In this document: positions 1 to 5,939 of the stretch, piece by piece
Layout: every line of letters starts with the position of its first letter
Numbering within the stretch: the stretch's first letter is position 1
NCBI GenBank assembly: GCA_002304735.1
Contig: DBIU01000090.1
Span: forward strand, 1-6,316
Length of the DNA: 6,316 nt
Reading direction: 5' to 3'
Source of the DNA: Ruminococcaceae bacterium UBA794
GTDB lineage: Bacteria; Bacillota; Clostridia; Oscillospirales; Ruminococcaceae
Position numbers and translations under genes: made by a program
The notes under the pieces: generated by a model
Seen by the model: the letters and a program-made list of their open reading frames with translations, nothing else
Databases searched by the model: none
What the model was told of the DNA's origin: nothing

Positions 1-4
1 TTAC

Positions 5-33
5 CCCGCCGTTTTGTCGGCGGGTTAGTTTTA
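5..33 (+). terminator. Probable intrinsic terminator of an upstream gene
   Basis: A perfect 7-bp GC-rich stem (CCCGCCG at 5-11, CGGCGGG at 18-24) closes a six-base loop and is followed by a broken T-rich stretch (TTAGTTTTA). This fits the end of a transcript entering from the left, but the T tract is weak and the gene it would serve lies outside the window. It could also be a hairpin inside the last codons of an upstream gene, since two plus-strand frames stay open to stops at 45 and 50. Confidence 0.45.
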
Positions 34-122
34 GGAGCATATTGATGTAATCGGCATTTTTTCATACCCAAAAGCGCAAAAATGCGGATTTACGCGATAA
101 TTTCCTGAAAAATGGTTTTCCT

Positions 123-1052
123 ATGAAAAAGATAATAGTTTGCGCAGCGGCGGCGGTTCTTCTATGCGGCTGCGGTTACGACCCGTCGGCGGTTTCGCCC
201 GTCTTTACGTCGGGTTCGCTGATTTCATCTTGCGATAATTCAACAACCTCCTCCGAAGCCTATTCATCACCGCAGAGCAGCTCGACTTCAACGACTTCGG
301 CTTCCGAAAGCACAGAAAGCTCGTCCGCCGCCGCAACATCGCACGATTACAGCGAAATTCCCTACATAAGACAAACTCTTACGTCCGAGGAAAAAGCGTT
401 CGCGGAGAAGTCGCTGTTCATCGGCGACAGCATTTGCCGCGGTTTGGAAGCGTTTGACGTGCTGAGCGTGAAAAACGTTATGGGTGCGGGAAACGTGGGC
501 GCGAGGAATATTTTTGACACAGAATATTACCGCAGAGGAAAAGACGTTGACTTTCTGACGGTAATTGAGGAAGAAAAGCCGCGCCGCGTTATTTTTTCAA
601 TGGGAATGAACGACGTGAATATGACAAATTCGGCTGAATTTTGTAAGAATTACGGCAAAATCATTGATGAAACGCTTAAAATGCCGATTGACGACGTTTA
701 TGTTTTGAGCGTAACGCCGATTTGCTCGGATTTCACGGACAACGGCAGGATTGTTTACTATAACGAAGCGCTGAAAAACTACATTGCCGCGAATTATCCC
801 GAGCGCGTTTATTTCGTGGACGTTCACGATTCGCTGACGGATAAAAACGGCGATTTGGCTTGGTATTTTTCATCGGGCGACGGCGTTCATCTAAACGAGC
901 TTGCTTATTATAGGCTTCTCGAGGACTTTTTCTCAAAGGTTGATTTGACGGAAAAGCCCATTTCTTCGTCAAGCGAAGGCGCTTCATCAATCGAAAATTC
1001 TTCGTCAAGCGTGGACAATAGTTCATCGTCGGCGTCTTCGGAAACATTGTAA
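123..1052 (+). CDS. SGNH/GDSL-family hydrolase lipoprotein
   Basis: A 309-residue predicted surface lipoprotein. Residues 1-17 form a lipoprotein signal peptide (MKK, hydrophobic core, lipobox L-C-G-C with Cys17 as the lipidated residue). Residues 36-73 are a Ser/Thr-rich linker that would hold the enzyme away from the membrane. The SGNH hydrolase fold spans about 94-275: block I FIGDS with nucleophile Ser103, a block II-like GAGNVGA (121-127) supplying the oxyanion Gly, block III GMND with Asn163, and block V DGVH with Asp253 and His256. All catalytic residues are present. A second Ser-rich tail runs from 281 to 307. In this superfamily such proteins are esterases or lipases, often acting on acylated cell-wall or exopolysaccharide sugars; the substrate here is unknown. 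The start is fixed by the signal peptide, yet no good Shine-Dalgarno precedes it (upstream bases are ATGGTTTTCCT). The gene lies 20 bases ahead of rmuC and probably shares its transcript. Confidence 0.9.
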   Translation: MKKIIVCAAAAVLLCGCGYDPSAVSPVFTSGSLISSCDNSTTSSEAYSSPQSSSTSTTSASESTESSSAAATSHDYSEIPYIRQTLTSEEKAFAEKSLFIGDSICRGLEAFDVLSVKNVMGAGNVGARNIFDTEYYRRGKDVDFLTVIEEEKPRRVIFSMGMNDVNMTNSAEFCKNYGKIIDETLKMPIDDVYVLSVTPICSDFTDNGRIVYYNEALKNYIAANYPERVYFVDVHDSLTDKNGDLAWYFSSGDGVHLNELAYYRLLEDFFSKVDLTEKPISSSSEGASSIENSSSSVDNSSSSASSETL

Positions 1053-1072
1053 TGTAGATAAGGAAAGAATTT

Positions 1073-2572
1073 ATGGAAAATGTGATTGAGTATGTAATTT
1101 TAGGCGGGCTTCTTGCCTGCCTTGTGCTGTTGATTATGGTAATTGTAAGGCAAAACAGGCTTAAGTCGGGTATCGAAAAGGACGCGTTCGACAGCTTCAG
1201 AAACGACTTTAACAGCGGAAACAGCGCATTGCGGCGGGAGATTTCGGAGTCGGTTCAAGGCTCGGTGAAACAGCTCGGCGAAATGCTCTCCGAGAATCAA
1301 AAAAGCGCGTCCGACTACCAAAGCAAGCACATTTCGGGCATCGACCGTTCGATTTCCGAGAAGCAGGAAATGATGTCGAAAAACATTCAGACGGCGATAA
1401 GGCAGATTGAGCTGTCCTTAACCGCCGCGCAGAAAGCCGCCGCAGACTCGCAGAACAAACGGCTTGACGATATGGATAAGTCGATTTCCGCGAAGCAAGC
1501 AATGATGAACGATAATGTTCAAAATCAGATGAAACAGCTTGAATTGCGGTTCAAGACGCTTGAAACAACCAACGAGCAAAAGCTCGCCGAAATGCGTGAA
1601 ACTATTCAGCAGCGCCTTTCCTACATTCAGCAGGACAACAACAAAAAGCTTGACGAAATCAGAACAACCGTTGACGAAAAGCTCCAGAAAACGCTTGAAG
1701 ATAAGATGACGAACTCGTTTAAGCTTGTAAGCGAGCGCCTCGAGCAGGTTTACAAGGGACTTGGCGAGATGCAGACGATAGCCTCGGGCGTCGGCGACCT
1801 AAAGAAGGTTCTCTCGAACGTGAAAACGCGCGGTATTCTCGGGGAAATTCAGCTTGGCGCTATTTTGCGCGAAATTCTCACTCCCGACCAGTACGATACC
1901 GAAGTGCCGACGTTCCCCGAAAGCAGCGACCACGTTGAATTTGCCGTGAAGCTGCCCGCGGGCGAAAGCGGAAGCTTCATTTATCTGCCGATTGACTCGA
2001 AGTTCCCGGGAGATACGTTCGCGGCGCTTCAGGACGCGTATGAGAGCGGCGTCCCCGAAAATATCAAAACCGCTTACAAGGCGCTTGAAGCGGTTATCAA
2101 AAAGTGCGCGAAGGATATTCACGATAAGTACATAAAGCCGCCTTACACAACGAATTTCGCGATAATGTTCCTGCCGTTCGAGGGGCTGTACGCGGAGGTT
2201 GTCAATCACGGTCTTGTCGAGATTTTGCAGCGCGATTACAGCGTGAATATCGCGGGTCCGTCAACTATGGCGGCAATGCTAAACTCGCTTCAGATGGGCT
2301 TCCGCACGCTTCAGATACAAAAACGAAGCAACGAGGTCTGGGAAATTCTGAGCGCCGTGAAAACCGAGTTCGATACGTTTGAAAAAGCGTTTGCGCAGGC
2401 GAAAAAGCGCATTAAAATGCTTGACGAGGATATGGACAAGCTCATCGGAACGCGCACAAGAGCAATTCAGCGGAAGCTTCGCGCGGTTCAGACTCTTGAC
2501 AGCGAAAAATCGGGAGAAATCCTCGGAATTGAGGAGAATTTGCAGGAAATCACGTCGGATAACATTGAATAA
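1073..2572 (+). CDS. rmuC: RmuC-family protein (DNA recombination-limiting)
   Basis: A 499-residue RmuC homologue, close to the family's usual 450-500. One N-terminal membrane helix (about 5-25) is followed by a long charged, Gln/Lys-rich coiled coil (about 35-230). The C-terminal RmuC domain (about 235-430) carries the family's conserved stretches: RGILGEIQLGAIL (253-265), LPIDSKFPGD (305-314), an IKPPYTTNFAIMFLP run (354-368) ending in FEGLYAEV, and AGPSTMAAMLNSLQMGFR (394-411). RmuC in E. coli limits recombination at inverted repeats and is related to restriction-endonuclease-like folds; the biochemical activity is poorly defined. The membrane anchor suggests work at the inner face of the membrane. 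Within the coil, residues 81-116 and 125-160 are two copies of one unit with a 44-residue period. The start has an AAGGAAAG ribosome binding site about 6 bases upstream, and it is the second gene of the operon with the SGNH lipoprotein. A strong terminator begins six bases after the stop. Confidence 0.93.
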   Translation: MENVIEYVILGGLLACLVLLIMVIVRQNRLKSGIEKDAFDSFRNDFNSGNSALRREISESVQGSVKQLGEMLSENQKSASDYQSKHISGIDRSISEKQEMMSKNIQTAIRQIELSLTAAQKAAADSQNKRLDDMDKSISAKQAMMNDNVQNQMKQLELRFKTLETTNEQKLAEMRETIQQRLSYIQQDNNKKLDEIRTTVDEKLQKTLEDKMTNSFKLVSERLEQVYKGLGEMQTIASGVGDLKKVLSNVKTRGILGEIQLGAILREILTPDQYDTEVPTFPESSDHVEFAVKLPAGESGSFIYLPIDSKFPGDTFAALQDAYESGVPENIKTAYKALEAVIKKCAKDIHDKYIKPPYTTNFAIMFLPFEGLYAEVVNHGLVEILQRDYSVNIAGPSTMAAMLNSLQMGFRTLQIQKRSNEVWEILSAVKTEFDTFEKAFAQAKKRIKMLDEDMDKLIGTRTRAIQRKLRAVQTLDSEKSGEILGIEENLQEITSDNIE

Positions 2573-2578
2573 AACCGT

Positions 2579-2607
2579 CCCCGAAAGCAAATCTTTCGGG
2601 GATTTTT
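2579..2607 (+). terminator. Rho-independent terminator of the SGNH-rmuC operon
   Basis: A perfect 9-bp stem (CCCCGAAAG at 2579-2587, CTTTCGGGG at 2593-2601) with a five-base loop is followed by ATTTTT. It starts six bases after the rmuC stop codon. On the other strand the stem is followed by ACGGTTTT, a poor T tract, so it is unlikely to serve the minus-strand gene arriving from the right. Confidence 0.92.
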
Positions 2608-2639
2608 CGTGCAAAAATACGGCGTTTCTGTGAAATTAT

Positions 2640-2710
2640 ACTGCAAAATACTGCAAAAACCGCGTTTTCTCGAAAATTTCGACTGCAAAAAGCTGCAAAA
2701 ACGCGATTTT
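2640..2710. repeat. Two imperfect 29-bp direct repeats built on CTGCAAAA
   Basis: Positions 2640-2668 and 2682-2710 are two versions of one 29-base sequence. Each has two CTGCAAAA words about 10 bases apart and then an A5-(C)CGCG-T4 block. The 13 bases between the copies include the near-palindrome CGAAAATTTCG. The spacer lies between convergent genes (rmuC and the TIGR04086-like gene), where promoters are not expected. Function is unknown; a local duplication or a binding-site array are both possible. Confidence 0.7.
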
Positions 2711-2741
2711 GTTGCTTAACAAAATAATATTGATAAGCAAC
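2711..2741. repeat. 8-bp inverted repeat in the convergent spacer
   Basis: GTTGCTTA at 2711-2718 and TAAGCAAC at 2734-2741 are perfect reverse complements around a 15-base AT-rich spacer. There is no T tract on either side, so it is a weak terminator candidate. It sits directly after the 29-bp direct repeats and about 26 bases beyond the stop of the minus-strand gene. It could be a 3' end stabilising hairpin or a protein-binding site. Confidence 0.5.
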
Positions 2742-2767
2742 TCTGTGAAACGGCGCTGCGGGCTAAT

Positions 2768-3148
2768 TCACGCGGTATCCGAGTTCACGCCCGAAACTCC
2801 GCCTATCATTCCGAAAACAAGGCAAAGTATCGCTTTCACAACAAGCAAAGCGCTTCCCGCAAGTCCGAAAATCAACGAAATCACAACAAGCGGCAGAATA
2901 AATAAAATTCCGCAGACCGCGCCCGTCTGCAAGCCGTTTTTGCGCCTTAGCTTGCCCGCAATCCGACCGCCTACAAAGCTTCCCGCCGAAATCGCGAGAA
3001 TTGCCGCCGCGCCCGCGCCGGAAGCCGCCGTATCCGTTATCGTGAGCGCCCCCGCGGCAAGCGCCGCCGCTATCAGAGCCGCTCCGTAGCCCGCCGCAAT
3101 TCCCGCCGCAAACGGCGCAAATCTTGAATTTCGCTTCTTTTTTCGCAT
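2768..3148 (-). CDS. TIGR04086-like four-helix membrane protein
   Basis: A 126-residue, very hydrophobic protein. A basic N-terminus (MRKKKRNSRF) precedes four likely membrane helices at about 12-34, 45-66, 74-95 and 98-120. The layout, the SFVGGRIAGKLRRKNG loop between helices 2 and 3, and the closing GGVSGVN resemble the TIGR04086 family of Firmicutes membrane proteins (YrzE-type), whose function is not known. The basic loop after helix 2 should face the cytoplasm. I chose the ATG at 3148 because GGGGTGAT lies five bases upstream; an in-frame ATG at 3163 and a TTG at 3175 would extend it, but both fall within the leader hairpin. Ala and Gly are over-represented, typical of small packed helices. 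It stands alone on the minus strand downstream of ldhA, separated from it by 196 bases, and faces rmuC tail to tail. Confidence 0.75.
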   Translation of the reverse strand: MRKKKRNSRFAPFAAGIAAGYGAALIAAALAAGALTITDTAASGAGAAAILAISAGSFVGGRIAGKLRRKNGLQTGAVCGILFILPLVVISLIFGLAGSALLVVKAILCLVFGMIGGVSGVNSDTA

Positions 3149-3155
3149 AAAATCA

Positions 3156-3191
3156 CCCCGCATTGAATTTCTCAAAACATTCTATGCGGGG
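3156..3191 (-). promoter_or_regulatory. Leader hairpin that would bury the ribosome binding site
   Basis: In the minus-strand leader of the TIGR04086-like gene, CCCCGCAT (3191-3184) pairs with ATGCGGGG (3163-3156). One T-T mismatch inside, GAAT and ATTC extend the pairing, giving about 12 base pairs around a 10-base loop. The 3' arm ends in the GGGG that forms the Shine-Dalgarno (GGGGTG) of the ATG at 3148. If the hairpin forms in RNA, it would block ribosome access. The structure is seen directly; a regulatory role is inference, and it could instead be a DNA operator. Confidence 0.6.
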
Positions 3192-3192
3192 G

Positions 3193-3232
3193 TTGTACAA
3201 AATATTATCCGTCATTTCGCGCATTATTTAAG
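3193..3232 (-). promoter_or_regulatory. Weak candidate promoter for the TIGR04086-like gene
   Basis: On the minus strand a GATAAT -10-like hexamer (3209-3204) has only a poor -35 candidate, CTTAAA, 17 bases upstream (3232-3227). The perfect palindrome TTGTACAA (3193-3200) lies where transcription would begin, so the RNA would start almost at the base of the leader hairpin. The palindrome might also be an operator. Confidence 0.3.
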
Positions 3233-3314
3233 AAGTCTTTTAATCCTTTTTTCAATATCTGTCATTCTTGTTAGAATTGTTTTCCCCCTCAAACAACGCT
3301 CCGATTGCTTCAAA

Positions 3315-3330
3315 ATTATCTGTCGATAAT
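3315..3330 (-). terminator. Weak candidate terminator after ldhA
   Basis: Read on the minus strand, ATTATC-GACA-GATAAT followed by TTTG makes a 6-bp AT-rich hairpin 14 bases past the ldhA stop. The stem is weak, and no better terminator is visible before the next minus-strand gene, so read-through from ldhA into the TIGR04086-like gene is possible. The rest of the 196-base spacer shows no convincing gene. Confidence 0.25.
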
Positions 3331-3344
3331 GTGAACGGGCGCGG

Positions 3345-4319
3345 CTATTTCACTTCATTTACAAGCTCTCTTTTGTTTAGAAAATCATCATAATTTTGCA
3401 GCGTTACCTCGGCGATATTCGCAAGCGCTTCCTCCGTCAAAAACGCCTGATGCGACGTTATGATAACGTTCGGTCGCGAAACAAGCAGCGAAATTACCTC
3501 GTCCGTCACGATTTTATCCGAATTATCCTCAAAAAACAGACCGCTCTCCTCCTCGTAAACGTCAAGCGCAGCGCCGCCTATCCGCTTTTCATTCAGCGCG
3601 TCAAGAAGCGCTTCGCTGTCGATAAGATGACCGCGCGAGGTGTTCACGATAAGCGCGCTTGGTTTCATCAGCCGCAGCGCCGTTTTGTCGATAATATACC
3701 GCGTCTGCTCCGTAAGCGGGCAATGAAGCGAGATAATATCCGAATTTCTGAAAAGCTCCTCCTTTGAAACATAGTCGATACCGCTGTTTTCCGCGGGATA
3801 CGGGTCGTATGCGATAACGTTCATTCCAAAGCCGCGGCAGATGTCTATGAACACCCTGCCGATTTTTCCCGTGCCGATAATTCCTGCCGTTTTTCCGTGC
3901 ATATCAAATCCCGTCAATCCTATCAGGCTGAAGTTGAAATCACGCGTTCTGATATAGGCGCGCGGTATTTTTCGGTTCAGCGCGAGTATAAGCCCCATTG
4001 CGTGTTCCGCGACCGCATACGGCGAATACGCTGGAACGCGCAGCACGCGCAGCTTCCCTTTTGCGGCGGCAATATCTACATTGTTAAACCCTGCGCAGCG
4101 CAGCAATATCACCTCGACGCCCTGTTTCGCCAAAGCGTCTATCGTTTTCGCGTTTATATTGTCGTTAACAAAAGCGCAGACTGCCTTTGCGCCTTCCGCA
4201 AGCTTTGCGTTTTCCGGACGAAGCCTGCCGACAAAATATTCTATCTCAAACTTTGTGTTATATCTGTCAAACCATTCCTTATCGTATGGCTTTGCGTCAT
4301 AAAAAGCGATTTTTTCCAT
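3345..4319 (-). CDS. ldhA: D-lactate dehydrogenase (D-2-hydroxyacid dehydrogenase)
   Basis: A 324-residue NAD-dependent D-2-hydroxyacid dehydrogenase, very close in layout to E. coli LdhA (329 residues). It would reduce pyruvate to D-lactate in the cytoplasm and regenerate NAD+ during fermentation. Shared stretches include FVND (50-53), LRCAGFNNVD (73-82), VPAYSPYAVAEHAMG (95-109), the TRDFNFSLIGLTGF run (125-138), the Rossmann loop GTGKIG (149-154) with Asp172 after the second strand for NAD ribose, and SLHCPLT (197-203). The catalytic residues are Arg229 (NTSRG), Glu258 (DVYEEE) and His290 (SHQAF). The LFFED segment (261-265) is typical of the LdhA branch rather than the glycerate or formate dehydrogenases. 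I chose the ATG at 4319 because AAGGAGA lies just upstream; a TTG at 4346 would extend the frame but has no such site. It is divergent from the EamA transporter. Related 2-hydroxyacids such as phenylpyruvate cannot be excluded as substrates. Confidence 0.93.
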   Translation of the reverse strand: MEKIAFYDAKPYDKEWFDRYNTKFEIEYFVGRLRPENAKLAEGAKAVCAFVNDNINAKTIDALAKQGVEVILLRCAGFNNVDIAAAKGKLRVLRVPAYSPYAVAEHAMGLILALNRKIPRAYIRTRDFNFSLIGLTGFDMHGKTAGIIGTGKIGRVFIDICRGFGMNVIAYDPYPAENSGIDYVSKEELFRNSDIISLHCPLTEQTRYIIDKTALRLMKPSALIVNTSRGHLIDSEALLDALNEKRIGGAALDVYEEESGLFFEDNSDKIVTDEVISLLVSRPNVIITSHQAFLTEEALANIAEVTLQNYDDFLNKRELVNEVK

Positions 4320-4345
4320 AAAAATTCTCCTTATTTCAGTTTGCA

Positions 4346-4373
4346 ATTGTAGCTTTCGCCGATTTTCGTTAAA
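4346..4373 (-). promoter_or_regulatory. Candidate ldhA promoter
   Basis: On the minus strand TACAAT (4351-4346) is a reasonable -10, with TTTAAC (4373-4368) 16 bases upstream as a poor -35. Transcription would start near 4339, giving a leader of about 20 bases with the AAGGAGA ribosome site. It lies just upstream of, and back to back with, the strong transporter promoter. Confidence 0.35.
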
Positions 4374-4379
4374 TTATGC

Positions 4380-4408
4380 TTGACAAACGGCAAAAATGCT
4401 TCTATAAT
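4380..4408 (+). promoter_or_regulatory. Consensus sigma-A promoter of the EamA transporter
   Basis: TTGACA at 4380-4385 and TATAAT at 4403-4408 are separated by exactly 17 bases, a perfect match to the housekeeping promoter. Transcription would start near 4415 and the start codon is at 4442. The promoter also shows that an in-frame ATG at 4376 cannot be the normal start, because it lies upstream of the -35 box. Confidence 0.9.
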
Positions 4409-4441
4409 ATCTTTTATAGACGAATTTTACGGGAGTGTGCT

Positions 4442-5332
4442 ATGGAAAAACCAACGCGGCTGAAAAAGGCCGTTTTCTATATTGTTTTATCGGCGCTGTT
4501 CTTTGCGTTTATGAATTTGTTTGTGAGAATGTCGGGCGATGTTCCTATTATCCAAAAAACCTTTTTCCGCAATCTTTTCGCCGTTATGATAGTATCGGTC
4601 ACGATGATTAAGAAAAAGCACAAAATTCTCCCAAAAAAGGAAGAAGCGTTTGACTTGCTTATGAGGGCGGGATTTGGATATCTCGGCGTTATCTGCAATT
4701 TTTACGCGCTTACAAATCTTCCCGCCGCGGACGCTTCGATGCTTAACAAAATGTCGCCGTTTTTCGCGATTGTTTTCTCGGGTATTCTGCTCAAAGAACG
4801 CGCGAACGGTGTTCAATGGATAATCGTCATTTCAGCCTTTGCGGGAGCGATATTTGTTCTGAAACCAACGCTTGCGAACGTTCAGCTTCTCCCATCGGCG
4901 GCGGGACTTATCGGCGGCGCGTGCGCGGGACTTGCCTACACCTTCGTCCGCAGAGCCTCGTCAAAGGGCGTTCCCGGTTATTATATCGTGTTCTTTTTCT
5001 CGGCTTTCTCGACTCTTGTTGCGCTTCCGTTCGTTATTTTCGGCTACTCGCCGATGACGATTGAACAGCTTCTCTGTCTTATCGGAGCGGGCTGCGCTGC
5101 GGCAGGCGGACAATTTTCGATTACCGCTGCTTATTCTCACGCGGCGGCAAAAGAAGTTTCGATTTACGACTACTCCTCGATTATCTTCACAGCTATTCTC
5201 GGCTTCTTCTTTATGAACGAAATCCCCGATTTGTTCAGCTTTATCGGCTTCGTTATAATTATCGCCGCCGCTGTCGCTATGTTTATCTACAACAACAAAA
5301 AATCTCACGCTTCCGAAAAAAGCGATAAATAA
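4442..5332 (+). CDS. EamA/DMT-superfamily transporter
   Basis: A 296-residue polytopic inner-membrane protein of the drug/metabolite transporter superfamily, of the usual EamA size (about 290-300). Ten membrane helices can be placed at about 10-28, 40-56, 74-91, 97-116, 124-141, 153-169, 179-201, 208-230, 242-258 and 264-283, in two five-helix EamA halves. The end of helix 4 carries LLKER (116-120) and the matching place in the second half FFMNE (256-260), the paired conserved acidic positions of this family. FRNLFAV after helix 1 and ALTNLPAADASMLNKMSPFF (89-108) are also typical. Members export amino acids, metabolites or drugs; the substrate cannot be read from sequence. The start at 4442 has GGGAG six bases upstream and follows a perfect promoter. 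The tail is short and hydrophilic (KKSHASEKSDK). It is a single-gene transcript ending in a bidirectional terminator. Confidence 0.92.
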   Translation: MEKPTRLKKAVFYIVLSALFFAFMNLFVRMSGDVPIIQKTFFRNLFAVMIVSVTMIKKKHKILPKKEEAFDLLMRAGFGYLGVICNFYALTNLPAADASMLNKMSPFFAIVFSGILLKERANGVQWIIVISAFAGAIFVLKPTLANVQLLPSAAGLIGGACAGLAYTFVRRASSKGVPGYYIVFFFSAFSTLVALPFVIFGYSPMTIEQLLCLIGAGCAAAGGQFSITAAYSHAAAKEVSIYDYSSIIFTAILGFFFMNEIPDLFSFIGFVIIIAAAVAMFIYNNKKSHASEKSDK

Positions 5333-5335
5333 CAA

Positions 5336-5367
5336 AAAACCGGAGCGAATAGCCCCGGTTTTGTTTT
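5336..5367. terminator. Bidirectional terminator shared by transporter and DUF1508 gene
   Basis: AAAACCGG (5336-5343) pairs with CCGGTTTT (5355-5362); inside, one A-C mismatch and a further GC/GC pair close a five-base loop. On the plus strand it ends in TTTTGTTTT, and on the minus strand in TTTTTTGTT. It begins four bases after the transporter stop and 12 bases beyond the end of the DUF1508 gene, so it can end both converging transcripts. Confidence 0.9.
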
Positions 5368-5378
5368 GCCAAAATTAA

Positions 5379-5750
5379 TTATTCTTCAACAATCTTCGCG
5401 TCAACTGCGTTTTTCTTGATGCTCTCAATGCCGTTTTTGCAGCCGGCTTTCGCCTTATAGCCCTCGCCCGTCGCGATAATCTGACCGTTCTTTGCCTTGA
5501 GGCGGAAACGGAACTCGCCCTTCTTGTCCTCGTAAATCTCAAACTTCGGATTCTTCTCGGTCGCGAAGCCCTCAACCGTCTGGTCCTCGACAGCGGCAAC
5601 AGGCGCGTTTGTCATAACGCTGTTTACGCCGTTTTTGCACGCTTCAAGCGAATTATACGTTTCGCTCGTCGCGATAATTTCGCCGTTTCCCGCCTTGAGA
5701 TTGAACATAAATCCGTCGTTCTTGGTCTTTTTGATTTCAAACTTGCCCAT
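5379..5750 (-). CDS. Tandem DUF1508 (YegP-like) protein
   Basis: A 123-residue small soluble protein made of two copies of the DUF1508 domain, as in E. coli YegP (about 110 residues). The copies span 3-49 and 69-115, with a 66-residue period; both begin KFEI, contain a central LKA-x-NG-IIAT stretch (18-28 and 84-94) and have a C-K-N-G motif (Cys38 and Cys104). A 19-residue acidic linker separates them. No signal peptide or membrane helix is present, so it is cytoplasmic. The family's molecular role is not established; the compact beta-alpha repeats are often found in highly expressed, stress-linked small proteins, but that is only suggestive. The ATG at 5750 is preferred, with AAAGGACGG upstream; a TTG at 5768 falls within that ribosome site. 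It has its own promoter at 5797-5825 and converges on the transporter. Confidence 0.92.
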   Translation of the reverse strand: MGKFEIKKTKNDGFMFNLKAGNGEIIATSETYNSLEACKNGVNSVMTNAPVAAVEDQTVEGFATEKNPKFEIYEDKKGEFRFRLKAKNGQIIATGEGYKAKAGCKNGIESIKKNAVDAKIVEE

Positions 5751-5796
5751 AATTTTCCGTCCTTTCAAGATTTTGGTTCGCCGTTATTGTAATTTA

Positions 5797-5825
5797 ATTT
5801 TAACACGCTTTCGCCATTTTGTCAA
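5797..5825 (-). promoter_or_regulatory. Sigma-A promoter of the DUF1508 gene
   Basis: On the minus strand TTGACA (5825-5820) and TAAAAT (5802-5797) are 17 bases apart: a perfect -35 and a five-of-six -10. Transcription would start near 5790, leaving a leader of about 40 bases. It is divergent from the tRNA promoter, the two -35 boxes being about 54 bases apart; nothing else is evident in the 5751-5939 spacer. Confidence 0.85.
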
Positions 5826-5879
5826 GCTTTTCGGCAAAATTTTCCGCTTTTTCTTTCGTGAACGCGCCGCAAAAAATCC

Positions 5880-5908
5880 TTGACAAAAAGCGCATTTTGT
5901 GCTATAAT
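5880..5908 (+). promoter_or_regulatory. Consensus promoter of tRNA-Leu
   Basis: TTGACA (5880-5885) and TATAAT (5903-5908) are exactly 17 bases apart, and TGC before the -10 adds an extended -10 (TGnTATAAT). This near-ideal promoter fits a stable RNA gene. The precursor would carry a 5' leader of about 25 bases before the tRNA at 5940. Confidence 0.92.
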
Positions 5909-5939
5909 ATTTTTTGGTAAATTTTGATTTGCTTTTTAA

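Noticed and set aside
1799..2209. Minus-strand frame of 136 codons inside rmuC
   Set aside because: Arg/Phe-rich shadow of the conserved RmuC domain, without start signals. Other antisense frames over the SGNH, rmuC, ldhA and transporter genes were dropped for the same reason.
2635..2663. Minus-strand TATAAT at 2640-2635 as a promoter antisense to rmuC
   Set aside because: The place for a -35 reads GCGGTT, and TTGCAG copies upstream are at the wrong spacing.
2640..2710. CRISPR array
   Set aside because: Only two imperfect 29-bp copies with a 13-base gap, no spacer-sized unique sequence and no cas genes nearby.
2709..3089. Plus-strand 126-codon frame opposite the TIGR04086-like gene
   Set aside because: Its Pro/Ala-rich sequence is what a hydrophobic minus-strand gene gives in antisense; it has no ribosome site and the minus-strand reading has four clean membrane helices.
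4364..4386. Possible Rex (redox regulator) operator between ldhA and the transporter
   Set aside because: TTGTCA and TAACGA on the minus strand resemble Rex half-sites, but the second half matches poorly and the spacing is longer than the usual 18-base site.
4376..4441. Extended N-terminus of the transporter from an ATG at 4376
   Set aside because: That ATG lies upstream of the -35 box of a perfect promoter, so it would not be in the transcript; the ATG at 4442 has a good ribosome site.
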